The notes under the pieces were generated by a model. The model did no database searches and had not been told where the DNA came from. It saw nothing but the letters and a program-made list of their open reading frames with translations. Shown here piece after piece: positions 9,195 to 18,341 of a stretch of DNA of 64,000 nt (the first letter of the stretch is position 1; each line of letters starts with the position of its first letter). The stretch comes from Bradyrhizobium sp. dw_78 (GTDB lineage Bacteria; Pseudomonadota; Alphaproteobacteria; Rhizobiales; Xanthobacteraceae). The stretch is taken from assembly GCF_018449525.1 (NCBI RefSeq), contig NZ_JAAVUS010000009.1, positions 186,001 to 250,000 of the forward strand, written 5' to 3'. The translations under genes and the position numbers were made by a program.

Positions 9195-9295
9195 AGAGCC
9201 CTTTCGGTTCGGATGGAATCAGAACCGAAGCTCTATGTTCTTGGTTTGACGCGTTTTCTTCACGCGAACCGGAATCCGCTTCGCTCGAAAACGCG
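9195..9295. repeat. rhizobial intergenic mosaic element with two stem-loops
   Basis: Between the lipoprotein gene and der there are two inverted repeats. AGAGC...CGGTTC pairs with GAACCG...GCTCT (9195-9234), and CGCGTTTTC (9250-9258) pairs with GAAAACGCG (9287-9295). The wording (GACGCGTTTTCTTCACGCG, GGAATCCGCTTCGCTCG) is of a type seen in many rhizobial intergenic spacers, so I take it as a dispersed repeat in the transcribed gap of the operon. Confidence 0.5.
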
Positions 9296-9312
9296 ATAGA
9301 GACAAAGCGAAA

Positions 9313-9900
9313 TCAGCGCGAGAAACCGCTGCTCGGCAGTGGCGCCGGGAATGGCTGCGAAGATTGTTGCGCCGGAGGCGCGGCGGGCTGGGCCGGCGGC
9401 TGCGCGTCCGGTTGCGCGGCCTGCTGATCGGGCGGCGGCGCAGTGGTACGCCGGCGAGCGACCTTTTTGGGCTTCGAAGCCGGCGGGACCGCCGCGGTGG
9501 CGCCTTCATCCCCAGACGCGGCGTTGGGATCTTCCGCAGAGGATTGCTGCGCGGCGCCGGCGGACGGTTTGGCCTTCTTGCCCTTGGATTTCTGCGCCTT
9601 GGCTTCTTCAGGCGGCGGAGCAGGCGGCGCGGTCGGAGCAGCCGCAGCGGCTGCTTCGGCATTCTGTTGTTCGATCTGCTGCTGCTCGACCTGATCCTTG
9701 TACAGATCCTTTGGAACGCCCTGCTCAAGACCCGGCACGCCGTCGGGGAACACCGGCTTGCGATCCCCCGGAAGCTTTTTCTTGCTGTCGAGGAAATCCA
9801 GCAGATCGGTCGGATCCCAGCCCGCGCTGGAACAGCCGGCCAGCGCGCCCGACAGCGCGATCAGAACAACGGCGGCGATCAAGCGTTGCGAGCGGCGCAT
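9313..9900 (-). CDS. Ala/Pro/Gln-rich lipoprotein in the bamB position
   Basis: A 195-residue protein with a lipoprotein signal peptide and lipobox LSGALAGC. The next 55 residues are structured and include KKLPGDRKPVFPDGVPG, which resembles the short motif after the lipobox of alphaproteobacterial BamB. The remainder is low-complexity Ala/Pro/Gln/Lys and probably disordered. No beta-propeller repeats are present, so it cannot do BamB's job alone. The position between yfgM and der is where bamB normally sits. Start ATG 9900 was chosen because the signal peptide begins there. Confidence 0.7.
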   Translation of the reverse strand: MRRSQRLIAAVVLIALSGALAGCSSAGWDPTDLLDFLDSKKKLPGDRKPVFPDGVPGLEQGVPKDLYKDQVEQQQIEQQNAEAAAAAAPTAPPAPPPEEAKAQKSKGKKAKPSAGAAQQSSAEDPNAASGDEGATAAVPPASKPKKVARRRTTAPPPDQQAAQPDAQPPAQPAAPPAQQSSQPFPAPLPSSGFSR

Positions 9901-9931
9901 GGTTGGTTTCTCACTCAACTCGTTTCTGCCG

Positions 9932-10585
9932 TCAGCTCTTTGCGACCGGCGGCAGCAATGCCTGGAGCGCTTCGGTGCGCGAGCGCAGACCAGGCGGCGT
10001 CTCCGCATCATTGGCAATCAGATCGAGCCATTTGCGGGCCGCCGTCGTGTCATTGGCGCGCCATGCCGACAGGGCCAGCAATTCGCGCGCGGTATGGCGA
10101 AACGCCGCCTCCGGCGCGGCCTCAGGCTCGAGCCGCTGCAGCATGTTGGGATAGCTGGTCGTCTCCAGCAGCAGTCCGGCCGCGCGGACCTTGGCAAGCT
10201 CCTGCTCCAGAGTGTCGGCGCTGCGATCCGTGGAGATATCCTCGTAAAGCTTGACCGCTGCCTGCGGATCGCTGCTTGCGACCTCGGCCGCGGCGCGCAG
10301 CCGCGCCAGCATCCGATAGCCCGACGGCGCAGTTGCCGCGAGGCTGTTGAAGGCGGCTTCGGCCTCGGCATGCTTGTTCTGCTCGGAAAGCTCGATGGCC
10401 TTGTCGAAGGCCGCACCAGCCTCGGCGGCCTTTTTGGCCTCGAGATATTGATAGCCGCGCCAGCCGCCCACCGCGGCGATAATCAGGAGCGCGCTGGCGA
10501 CGATAAAGACCGAATACCGGTCCCACAGCTTCTTGAGCTGTTCGCGGCGGACGTCCTCGTTTACTTCATCAAATAATTCAGACAC
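9932..10585 (-). CDS. YfgM-like tetratricopeptide membrane protein
   Basis: A 217-residue protein with a short cytoplasmic N-terminus (MSELFDEVNEDVRREQLKKL), one membrane helix at about residues 25-45 and a periplasmic TPR-like region (AFNSLAATAPSGYRMLARLR and similar helices). This is the architecture of YfgM, a SecYEG-associated periplasmic chaperone partner. It heads the yfgM-lipoprotein-der unit on the minus strand, 31 bp before the lipoprotein gene. Confidence 0.85.
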   Translation of the reverse strand: MSELFDEVNEDVRREQLKKLWDRYSVFIVASALLIIAAVGGWRGYQYLEAKKAAEAGAAFDKAIELSEQNKHAEAEAAFNSLAATAPSGYRMLARLRAAAEVASSDPQAAVKLYEDISTDRSADTLEQELAKVRAAGLLLETTSYPNMLQRLEPEAAPEAAFRHTARELLALSAWRANDTTAARKWLDLIANDAETPPGLRSRTEALQALLPPVAKS

Positions 10586-10816
10586 TTAAGGCTATCCCAT
10601 GCCCGATGGAAACAACAATCCGCCAACCGCGGAAGGCGCTCGATCCCCCGATTGACGGCGGCGATACCCTAGCGATATGGCGGTGACAAGGCAAAGCCGC
10701 CCACCCCCGGCATGCAATATTTTCTTCGTTAATTCAACGCGATGCGCGCCCTGAAACGACGACAGCGATCCCGCCGAACGGTGTCAAGCCGCCGCCTTCA
10801 GGCATCTCGGAACGAG

Positions 10817-11206
10817 TCAGACTCCGCCCGGCTGGACATAGCAATAAACATAGCCGGCGCGGCTTAAAAATACGATGCCGTGCCCCGTCGGATTCGATTT
10901 GTCCCATTTTAATTTATTGTTCGGGATTTCAATTTCGGTCCCGATATCGATATGCGGACGCCGGCGCGGCTCATCCGGTCGGTCGTCGGTGATGATCGCA
11001 TAGGTCTTGCCGTCGCGGACATGCATTTCGTCGGCGTAATAGGCGTCCGCCTCGCCGCAGCACGAAGCGGTCGGAACATCCGGTTGCATCAACGCTTGGT
11101 ACCATTCCCTGATCGCGGGATCGGATCCATCCCATTGCCCGAGATCGCGGGCACTCGCGGCTCCCATCATGGAACCAAACACCAGGCAGAGGACAATGCG
11201 CTTCAT
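10817..11206 (-). CDS. secreted hypothetical protein
   Basis: A 129-residue protein with a cleavable signal peptide (MKRIVLCLVFGSMMGAASA). The mature part has a CCGEADAYYADE motif, which could bind metal or form a vicinal disulfide, and a GHGIVFLSRAGYVYCYVQP C-terminus. I recognise this as a small secreted protein type common in Bradyrhizobium but know no function. The start ATG 11206 has GGGAG nearby; an upstream start would hide the signal peptide. Confidence 0.7.
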   Translation of the reverse strand: MKRIVLCLVFGSMMGAASARDLGQWDGSDPAIREWYQALMQPDVPTASCCGEADAYYADEMHVRDGKTYAIITDDRPDEPRRRPHIDIGTEIEIPNNKLKWDKSNPTGHGIVFLSRAGYVYCYVQPGGV

Positions 11207-11341
11207 CTCGCACTCCCAAGATTTTCCCAGCGTGTTTATTCTAAGCAATGTTCGTGCCGCGAATCAGCTAAGATTTGCGGATTGCATCCGTGAATACCAA
11301 GCGTGTTTTGCACGCTTCGCGGAGTTGTGATGGCTTGCGAT

Positions 11342-11557
11342 TATTGCGCGGCCAGCGCGTCGCGCAGCAATTTTTTCATCAGCTTGGCGTCGGCGTTGCG
11401 TGGCAAAGGCTTTGTCGTCAACGCGATCGCTTCCAGAATCTTTTAATCGGAAAGCCGCGCACCACGCGCGCAAGGCCTCGCTGCGATATCTCGATCGCGC
11501 ATCACGATGATGGCCTGTACGCGTTCGCCAAGCGCAGACAGGATGTTGCGACGATCG
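11342..11557 (-). pseudogene. C-terminal remnant of an AMP-forming acyl-CoA synthetase
   Basis: The minus strand encodes LGERVQAIIVMRDRDIA and, after decay, ARLSD-stop-KILEAIALTTKPLPRNADAK followed by LMKKLLRDALAAQ and a TAA at 11342-11344. The segment GERVQA...ARLSDxK...LPRNAxxKxxKxxLR is the conserved C-terminal lid of AMP-binding ligases, whose lysine is catalytic. An in-frame TAA sits where the family has a Phe or Tyr codon, and the large N-terminal domain is absent. It is a dead gene fragment abutting panB. Confidence 0.6.
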
Positions 11558-12382
11558 CTAGCTTTTCGTTTTCATGCCGTAGACATGTTCCGGCCCCGGA
11601 AACGCACGAGCACGCACATCGTCGGCATAGCCCTTGATCGCGGCTTCGATCATCGGACCGAGATCGCCGTAGCGGCGGACGAATTTCGGCGGCCGCGCCG
11701 ACAGGCCCAGCATATCCTCCAGCACCAGCACCTGACCGTCGCAGGCCGCACTGGCGCCGATGCCGATTGTCGGAATGGCAATCGATTGCGTGATCTTGCG
11801 CGCCAGCGGTTCGGCGACCGCCTCGACCACCACGGAAAACGCGCCAGCTTCCGAAACCGCGCGGGCGTCGTCCTCGATCGGCTGCCAGCTGCTTTCCTCG
11901 CGGCCCTGCGCACGAAAGGATCCGAGCGTGTTGATCGATTGCGGAGTCAGCCCGATATGCCCCATCACGGGAACGCCGCGCCCGGCAAGGAACGCGATGG
12001 TTTCCGCCATCCGCACCCCGCCCTCGAGCTTCACGGCGCCGCATTGGGTCTCTTTCAGGATTCGCACAGCGGACTGAAACGCCTGCTCTTTCGAAGCTTC
12101 GTAGGAACCGAACGGCATGTCCACGACGACAAGCGCATGCTGCGAGCCGCGCATCACGGCGCGGCCTTGCAGGATCATCATGTCGAGCGTCACCGGCACC
12201 GTGGTTTCGAAACCATGCATCACATTGCCGAGGGAATCGCCGACCAGAATGACGTCGCAATAGCGGTCGACCAGCGCGGCGGTGTGCGCGTGATACGATG
12301 TCAGCATCACGATCGGCTCGCCATTCTTGCGGGCGCGGATATCCGGCGCGGTCTTGCGTTTGATGCTCGATTGAATGGACAT
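11558..12382 (-). CDS. panB: 3-methyl-2-oxobutanoate hydroxymethyltransferase
   Basis: PanB adds a hydroxymethyl group from methylene-THF to alpha-ketoisovalerate, the first step towards pantothenate and CoA. The 274-residue protein shows LTSYHAHTAALVD, DVILVGDSLGNVMHG (metal-binding Asp), DMPFGSYE, VKLEGG, PVMGHIGLTPQS and IGIGAS, all canonical. The start at 12382 (MSIQSSIKRK) gives a normal family length and lies 1 bp after nnrU, so the two are co-transcribed. Confidence 0.95.
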   Translation of the reverse strand: MSIQSSIKRKTAPDIRARKNGEPIVMLTSYHAHTAALVDRYCDVILVGDSLGNVMHGFETTVPVTLDMMILQGRAVMRGSQHALVVVDMPFGSYEASKEQAFQSAVRILKETQCGAVKLEGGVRMAETIAFLAGRGVPVMGHIGLTPQSINTLGSFRAQGREESSWQPIEDDARAVSEAGAFSVVVEAVAEPLARKITQSIAIPTIGIGASAACDGQVLVLEDMLGLSARPPKFVRRYGDLGPMIEAAIKGYADDVRARAFPGPEHVYGMKTKS

Positions 12383-12383
12383 T

Positions 12384-12968
12384 TTAAGCTCCGATGACAG
12401 GAACGCCGATAACGACGGGATGGAACACGAAAACCAGCGCCAGATAGGCGACGACACCGACCGCCGCGGCAATGAGATCGTTGCCGACACCGCCGACGGG
12501 AATTGGCGGCGCGCCGCTATCGCCGCGATGTTTCAGCGAGATGCGGTCGTATACCGCCCATCCCAGGAACGAGCCGAACAGGATGATCGAGCCGAGGTCG
12601 CCATTGGCGAGCAAATGGGCCGCCGCCCACAGCTTGATGCCCGCCAGCATCGGATGCCTCAGCGCGGTATAGATACGGCCGCGAATATAGGAAGCCACCA
12701 CCAGGATGACCGCGGGCAGCATCAGCGCAATGGTGATATGCTTGAACGCAGTCGGCGGATACCAGACATCGATCCAGCCGGTTGCGCGATAATGGGCAAA
12801 CCCCCACACGATCAGCGCAAGACCGGCCAGCGCCACCAGCCCATATCCGGCCTTGTAACCGCCCTCGCCCCACGATCCGATCAACCGCGCCCGCAAGCCG
12901 CGCTGCGTCGTGATCAGATGAACCCCGAAGAACAAGACGAGGCCCAGGATCATCACCAGCAGTCCCAC
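12384..12968 (-). CDS. NnrU family membrane protein
   Basis: A 194-residue protein with about five or six membrane helices. NnrU proteins accompany nitrite/nitric oxide reductase genes in denitrifiers and are distantly related to isoprenylcysteine methyltransferase-like membrane proteins; the RHPMLAGIKLWAAAHLLANGD segment is the conserved NnrU signature. There are no denitrification genes nearby, so the role here is open. It is upstream of panB on the same strand with no gap, an unrelated pairing that suggests transcriptional convenience only. Confidence 0.85.
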   Translation of the reverse strand: MGLLVMILGLVLFFGVHLITTQRGLRARLIGSWGEGGYKAGYGLVALAGLALIVWGFAHYRATGWIDVWYPPTAFKHITIALMLPAVILVVASYIRGRIYTALRHPMLAGIKLWAAAHLLANGDLGSIILFGSFLGWAVYDRISLKHRGDSGAPPIPVGGVGNDLIAAAVGVVAYLALVFVFHPVVIGVPVIGA

Positions 12969-13046
12969 GATGGCATTCCTCCCGTAACTGGTTTGCCCGC
13001 ACGGGTATCATTTCGAGGGCTTGGGCCGCAATGCGCTAAACGCCTG

Positions 13047-13658
13047 TCAGGGCGTTCCGGACGGTTTTTCCAGCTGCCGGTTATCGATGTAACGGATCGC
13101 GATCGGGCGGCCTGCGAGCGCGCCGCCAAGGTTATTGGTGAATTTCAGTGGCTCACAGGCGTCGAGCGACGCCTCGATCGCCTTGAGATAGGTATCCCGG
13201 ATATCGGCCGAAACGCCGGCCGTGGCAAAGGTCATGCGGGGGACCGCAATGATCTCGCCGGATCGCTTGAAACTGAAGCGCACTGTCATCTGCATGCCCT
13301 GTTGCGCGGAGTCGGCCGCTGGCGGCGACCAGCAGGAGCGCAATTCCGCAAACAGATCGCCGATCGTATCGAGATCGTGGTCCGGCCTGACATATTTCGC
13401 CTTGTCGTTGTCGGGTGGATCGCTTTCGACCGTCAACTGCAGGTTTTCCCCATAGGGATAATCCATTTCGGGAATGCAGGGTCCATGATTGAACACGCTG
13501 CAAAAGGTCGGGGTGCAAGGTTGGCCACTGAGCACGCTGCAAGGCGCGTGCGAGAACGGCGTGGCGTCGATCTGGTGACGATGCCGCGCCTCCGCGCTTG
13601 CGGTCAGCGCGACGGCCAGAACAAGGAATAAAGCGATAGCAACGACGCGCCGCGACAT
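13047..13658 (-). CDS. secreted protein with TonB-C-like domain
   Basis: A 203-residue protein with a signal peptide (MSRRVVAIALFLVLAVALTA...AEA). The N-terminal mature region has six cysteines in CSVLSGQPCTPTFCSVFNHG and following residues. The second half (MTVRFSFKRSGEIIAVPRM...AIEASLDACEPLKF) has the strand-helix-strand pattern of a TonB C-terminal-like domain, which in this setting is usually a peptidoglycan- or partner-binding module. No neighbour explains it. Confidence 0.7.
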   Translation of the reverse strand: MSRRVVAIALFLVLAVALTASAEARHRHQIDATPFSHAPCSVLSGQPCTPTFCSVFNHGPCIPEMDYPYGENLQLTVESDPPDNDKAKYVRPDHDLDTIGDLFAELRSCWSPPAADSAQQGMQMTVRFSFKRSGEIIAVPRMTFATAGVSADIRDTYLKAIEASLDACEPLKFTNNLGGALAGRPIAIRYIDNRQLEKPSGTP

Positions 13659-13794
13659 GAAATGCGACCTCGCAAAAACGACACCCGCTTCGTAAAATAA
13701 TGGTCGGCAAAAGGATCCGCATCAAGCCTGGCGGCCTTCACATCCGCGCGTTCACGGCCGGCTCGCCTGCAATCAGCTGCCGGCAAATAACGCT

Positions 13795-15414
13795 TCAAGC
13801 CTTCCGCTTCACGTCCTTGATGCTGGAAAAGACGATGCCTTCGGCGCGCTCGCGGGTGTAATTGAGGTAAAACTCATTCTTGGCGAGGAACACCGGATCG
13901 CCATCGACGTCGTCAGCGACACCGGAGCCGTTGGCGGCGATGAACGCATCGAGCTTCTTGCGGTCGTCGGACGAAATCCAGCGCGCCAGTTGAAATTCGC
14001 TGACCTCAAATTCCACCGGCAATGCATATTCGGCGTCAAGCCGGGCTTTCAGCACATCGAGTTGCAGCGGGCCGACCACGCCGACCAGCGCCGGCGCGCC
14101 ATCGCGCGGCCGGAACACCTGGACCACGCCCTCCTCCGACATCTGCTGCAAGGCTTCTTTCAGCTTCTTGGCCTTCATCGCGTCGGTGAGCCGGACACGC
14201 CGGACGATTTCCGGCGCAAAGCTCGGCACGCCGACGAAGGTGATATCCTCGCCTTCGGTCAGCGTGTCGCCGATCCGCAGGGTTCCGTGGTTGGGAATGC
14301 CGACGACGTCGCCGGCGAAGGCTTCGTCCGCCAGCGCCCGGTCCTGGGCGAAGAAGAATTGCGGGCTGGAGAGCGACATGTTCTTGCCGGTGCGCACCAG
14401 CTTCGCCTTCATGCCGCGCGTGAGCTTGCCCGAGCACAGCCGCGCAAAGGCGATGCGGTCGCGGTGGTTCGGGTCCATATTGGCCTGGATCTTGAACACG
14501 AAGGCGCTCATCCGTGACTCGGCGGCTTCGACCTTGCGCAAGTCGCTTTCCTGCGCGCGCGGCGAAGGCGCGAAACGGCCAAGCCCTTCGAGCAGATCGC
14601 CGACACCGAAATTGCGCAGCGCGCTGCCGAAATAGACCGGCGTCAGGTGGCCTTCGCGAAACGCCCCGAGTTCGAATGGCTGGCAGGCTTCCGACACCAG
14701 GGCCAGTTCATCCTTGATGGCGCCGATGTCGAGGTTGGGATTGCGGCCCGCGAGATCGGCGATGTCGATCTGTTCTGTGGCGCCGGTCTTGGCGCCGCCG
14801 CCTTCGAGCAGGCGCACGCCGCCATGAACGACGTCATAGGTGCCGAGGAAATCGCGGCCGCGGCCGACCGGCCAGGTCATCGGTGTGGTGTCAAGCGCCA
14901 GCGTCTTCTCGATCTCGTCGAGCAGATCGAACGTGTCGCGACTCTCGCGGTCCATCTTGTTGATGAAGGTGATGATGGGAATGTCGCGCAGGCGGCACAC
15001 CTCGAACAGCTTGCGGGTGCGCGCCTCGATGCCCTTGGCGGCGTCGATCACCATGACCGCGGAATCGACCGCGGTTAGCGTGCGGTAAGTGTCTTCGGAA
15101 AAGTCCTCGTGGCCCGGCGTATCCAGGAGGTTGAACACCAGGCCTTCGAATTCGAAGGTCATCACCGAGGTAACGACGGAGATGCCGCGCTCGCGCTCGA
15201 TCTTCATCCAGTCGGAACGGGTGTTGCGCCGTTCGCCCTTGGCCTTGACCTGGCCGGCCAGGTTGATGGCGCCGCCGAACAGCAGCAATTTTTCCGTCAG
15301 CGTGGTCTTGCCGGCGTCCGGATGCGAGATGATCGCAAAGGTCCGCCGGCGCTCGACTTCGGAGGTCAGCGGCGAGCGGGCGGACGATTCGGCGGAAACA
15401 GCAAGGTCGGACAT
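13795..15414 (-). CDS. prfC: peptide chain release factor 3
   Basis: RF3 is the GTPase that recycles RF1/RF2 from the ribosome. The 539-residue protein has G1 SHPDAGKTT, switch GISVVTSVM, G3 DTPGHEDFSEDTYR and G4 NKMD, and the RF3-specific segment MTWPVGRGRDFLGTYD. The domain III region near the C-terminus (LKARLDAEYALPVEFE) is intact. It is a single gene with a 152-bp gap from the phosphate permease gene. Confidence 0.95.
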   Translation of the reverse strand: MSDLAVSAESSARSPLTSEVERRRTFAIISHPDAGKTTLTEKLLLFGGAINLAGQVKAKGERRNTRSDWMKIERERGISVVTSVMTFEFEGLVFNLLDTPGHEDFSEDTYRTLTAVDSAVMVIDAAKGIEARTRKLFEVCRLRDIPIITFINKMDRESRDTFDLLDEIEKTLALDTTPMTWPVGRGRDFLGTYDVVHGGVRLLEGGGAKTGATEQIDIADLAGRNPNLDIGAIKDELALVSEACQPFELGAFREGHLTPVYFGSALRNFGVGDLLEGLGRFAPSPRAQESDLRKVEAAESRMSAFVFKIQANMDPNHRDRIAFARLCSGKLTRGMKAKLVRTGKNMSLSSPQFFFAQDRALADEAFAGDVVGIPNHGTLRIGDTLTEGEDITFVGVPSFAPEIVRRVRLTDAMKAKKLKEALQQMSEEGVVQVFRPRDGAPALVGVVGPLQLDVLKARLDAEYALPVEFEVSEFQLARWISSDDRKKLDAFIAANGSGVADDVDGDPVFLAKNEFYLNYTRERAEGIVFSSIKDVKRKA

Positions 15415-15567
15415 GGCGCGAGCGTTTGGCAGGGAAACCGGGCCGGATCAAGGGCGATTAAAAGCGTTTTCGGGCGAAGCGGATGCCAATAGTCGTTAAG
15501 AAAACGCATCAAAACAGACGATGCTCCGCATATAGGGATTGCGCGGCCGAATTCCAATCGCCGGTAC

Positions 15568-16572
15568 CTACCGCACCAATTGGACCGCCCAATAAGCCAG
15601 CGCGGCGACGAAGGCCGCGGCGGGAATCGTGATCACCCAGGCGTAGACGATCGAACTGGCGACGTTCCAGCGCACCGCCGAGGCGCGCCGGGCCGCGCCG
15701 ACGCCGACGATGGCGCCGGTGATAGTGTGGGTGGTCGAGACCGGAACCCCGAGGAAGGTCGCCATGAACAGCGTCATGGCGCCGCCGGTCTCGGCGCAAA
15801 AACCCTGCATCGGAGTCAGTTTGGTGATCCGCAGGCCCATGGTGCGGACGATCCGCCAGCCGCCCATCAGGGTGCCGAGCGCCATCGATGCCTGGCAGGC
15901 CAGCACCACCCAGAACGGCACGAAAAAATGCCCGCCGAGATGCCCCTGCGAGTACAGCAGGACCGCGATGATGCCCATGGTCTTCTGCGCATCGTTACCG
16001 CCATGACCGAGTGAATAAAGCGAGGCGGAGGCGAATTGCAGGATTCGGAACGCCCGGTCGACCGCGAACGGCGTCGAGCGCACCGAGGCCCAGGACACGA
16101 TGGCGACCAGTACCAGCGCCAGCAGGAATCCAACCAAGGGCGACAGCACGATGGCGAGCAACGTCTTCGACAGGCCGCTCCAGACGGCGGCCGAAATTCC
16201 TGCCTTGGCCATGCCGCCCCCGACCAGCCCGCCGATCAACGCGTGCGAACTGCTGGAGGGAATGCCCAATCTCCAGGTGATCAGGTTCCAGACCACCGCA
16301 CCCACCAATGCCGCAAAGATCACCTGCGCATCGATCACGCTGGGCTCGATGATGCCGACGCCGATGGTCTGCGCGACATTCAACCCGAATACGGCGAAGG
16401 CGACGAAATTGAAGAAAGCCGCCCAGAACACCGCATATTGCGGGCGCAATACGCGCGTGGAAACGATCGTCGCGATCGAGTTGGCGGCGTCGTGCAATCC
16501 GTTGAGGAAATCGAACAACAGCGCGACGGCGATCAGCCCGACGAGAATGGGAAGGCCAAGCGTGGTATCCAC
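15568..16572 (-). CDS. pit: PiT family inorganic phosphate transporter
   Basis: A 334-residue membrane protein with about ten helices and both PiT signature repeats: LFDFLNGLHDAANSIAT near the N-terminus and LGHGGNDAQKTMGII in the second half. The latter contain the conserved Asn/Asp pairs that bind sodium or protons and phosphate. It is low-affinity phosphate uptake. It is directly downstream (13 bp) of the DUF47/PhoU-like gene, a conserved pair in which the soluble partner controls the permease. Confidence 0.92.
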   Translation of the reverse strand: MDTTLGLPILVGLIAVALLFDFLNGLHDAANSIATIVSTRVLRPQYAVFWAAFFNFVAFAVFGLNVAQTIGVGIIEPSVIDAQVIFAALVGAVVWNLITWRLGIPSSSSHALIGGLVGGGMAKAGISAAVWSGLSKTLLAIVLSPLVGFLLALVLVAIVSWASVRSTPFAVDRAFRILQFASASLYSLGHGGNDAQKTMGIIAVLLYSQGHLGGHFFVPFWVVLACQASMALGTLMGGWRIVRTMGLRITKLTPMQGFCAETGGAMTLFMATFLGVPVSTTHTITGAIVGVGAARRASAVRWNVASSIVYAWVITIPAAAFVAALAYWAVQLVR

Positions 16573-16585
16573 GGTGCGGCCCTGC

Positions 16586-17230
16586 CTATACTTGCTCGAT
16601 CACGATGCTGCTGATCTCATTGGCGACATCGTCGAAACGATCGGCGACTTTCTCGAGATGGTCGTAGATCTCGGCGCCGACGACAAAATCCATCGTGTTG
16701 GCGTTGCGGTGCTTGAGGAACAATTCCTTCAGCCCGATATCGTGGAGATCGTCGACCCGGCCTTCGAGCTTGGTCAATTCCTCGGTGATTGCCGTCAGCA
16801 TCGCGACGTTGTCGCCGATCGACTGCAACAGCGGCAGCGCGCGGCCGACCAGATTGGCGCACTCGACCAACAGCCCGCCCATTTCCCGCATCGGCGGCTC
16901 GAAGCTGCGGACCTCGAACAGCACCACCGCCTTGGCGGTCTGCTGCATCTGGTCGATGGCGTCGTCCATCGCCGTGATGAGATTCTTGATGTCGCCTCGA
17001 TCGAACGGGGTGATGAAGGTCCGGCGGACCGCGGTCAGCACCTCGCGGGTGATATTGTCGGCCTCGTTCTCGTACTGGTTGACGCGCTGGCAGGCCGCCA
17101 GCATGTCCTCGCCGCCGCGCAGCATGTCCTGCAACGCCAGCGCCCCCTGCACCACCGTCTGGGAGTGCCGGGCGAACAGGGCGAAAAACCGCTCCTCCTT
17201 CGGCAAAAAGGCACGAAACCAGCGCAACAT
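16586..17230 (-). CDS. DUF47 (PhoU-like) phosphate transport regulator
   Basis: A 214-residue, mostly helical protein with the two ExxxD-type repeats of DUF47/PhoU: INQYENEADNIT and VDDLHDIGLKELF. These bind metal clusters in PhoU relatives. It forms an operon with the PiT permease. It is cytosolic and has no membrane segment. It probably gates phosphate import by direct contact. Confidence 0.9.
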   Translation of the reverse strand: MLRWFRAFLPKEERFFALFARHSQTVVQGALALQDMLRGGEDMLAACQRVNQYENEADNITREVLTAVRRTFITPFDRGDIKNLITAMDDAIDQMQQTAKAVVLFEVRSFEPPMREMGGLLVECANLVGRALPLLQSIGDNVAMLTAITEELTKLEGRVDDLHDIGLKELFLKHRNANTMDFVVGAEIYDHLEKVADRFDDVANEISSIVIEQV

Positions 17231-17371
17231 ACGACCAACCCATCATTATGGAAGTGACAGCCAAACCAGCCGTCACGAAACTGTCATAAACGATTTATTG
17301 GAAGAGCGCGCAAGCGGGCTTGCTGCGGAAACCGCGCCGCTTTGTACCGACCGGGAATCCGGCCCCCTTGC

Positions 17372-18340
17372 CTAGAGGGAAAGCCGGAAAAAATGGGCGA
17401 CTTCGCCGACAATGCCCCGGCGGAACGCCAGCACGCAGATCACGAAGACCACCCCCTGGATCACCGTGACCCACTGGCCGAATCCGGCCAGATATTGCTC
17501 CATGGCGATAATCACGAAGGCGCCGACCACGGGCCCGAAAATGGTGCCGAGACCGCCAACCAGCGTCATCAGCACGATTTCACCCGACATGGTCCAATGC
17601 ACATCGGTCAGCGAGGCGTTCTGCGCGACGAACACCTTGAGCGCACCGGCAAATCCCGCCAGTGTCCCCGACAGGATGAAAGCAAGCAGCTTGTAATGAT
17701 CGGTCTTGTAACCGAGCGAGATCGCGCGCGGCTCGTTCTCGCGGATCGATTTCAGCACCTCGCCGAATGGCGAGTTGATGGTGCGGAAAATCAGCAGAAA
17801 ACCGAGCAAGAACCCGGCAAGGACGACGTAATAAAGCACCGTCGGGTTTGATAGATTGAGAAACCCGAACATGTATCCTTGCGGAATGCCCTGGATGCCA
17901 TCCTCACCGTGCGTAAACGGCGTTTGCAGATAGATGAAGTAAAGCAGCTGCGACAGCGCCAGCGTGATCATCGCAAAATAGATGCCCTGGCGACGGATGG
18001 CGATGAGGCCGGTGATAACGGCCAGCCCGGCGGCAGCCAGGGTGCCGACCACGATCCCGAGTTCGGGCGGCAAGCCCCAGACTTTCAGCGCATGCCCCGA
18101 GACGTAGCCCGCGGTCCCCAGGAACATCGCGTGGCCGAACGACAACAGCCCGCCATAGCCGATCAGGAGGTTGAAGGCGCAGGCGAGCAAAGCGAAGCAC
18201 AGCGCCTGCATCACGAAAAACGGATAGATGCCGGTAAACGGCACGATCAGCAACAGCACCGTCATGATGCCGAACGCGATCATCTCGTCGCGCACGGTGC
18301 GCGCAGCCACCGGGATTATATTGTCAGTCGTGACAGTCAT
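17372..18340 (-). CDS. livM: LIV-type ABC transporter permease (LivM-like)
   Basis: A 322-residue inner-membrane permease of the branched-chain amino acid family, with about ten helices and the LivM motifs LLIGYGGLLSFGHAMFLG and GGLGTIFGPVVGAFVI. It is last in the five-gene operon livG-livF-binding protein-livH-livM on the minus strand, with a 1-bp gap from livH. Many such rhizobial systems carry urea, aromatic acids or fatty acids rather than leucine, so the substrate is left open. Confidence 0.9.
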   Translation of the reverse strand: MTVTTDNIIPVAARTVRDEMIAFGIMTVLLLIVPFTGIYPFFVMQALCFALLACAFNLLIGYGGLLSFGHAMFLGTAGYVSGHALKVWGLPPELGIVVGTLAAAGLAVITGLIAIRRQGIYFAMITLALSQLLYFIYLQTPFTHGEDGIQGIPQGYMFGFLNLSNPTVLYYVVLAGFLLGFLLIFRTINSPFGEVLKSIRENEPRAISLGYKTDHYKLLAFILSGTLAGFAGALKVFVAQNASLTDVHWTMSGEIVLMTLVGGLGTIFGPVVGAFVIIAMEQYLAGFGQWVTVIQGVVFVICVLAFRRGIVGEVAHFFRLSL

Positions 18341-18341
18341 G

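Noticed and set aside
7739..9196. A 485-residue plus-strand ORF opposite der
   Set aside because: It is the antisense shadow of der, with Arg/His/Gln-rich composition typical of GC-rich mirror frames.
12375..13631. A 418-residue plus-strand ORF across nnrU and the TonB-C-like gene
   Set aside because: It has no recognisable domain, runs antisense to two well-supported genes and has shadow-type composition.
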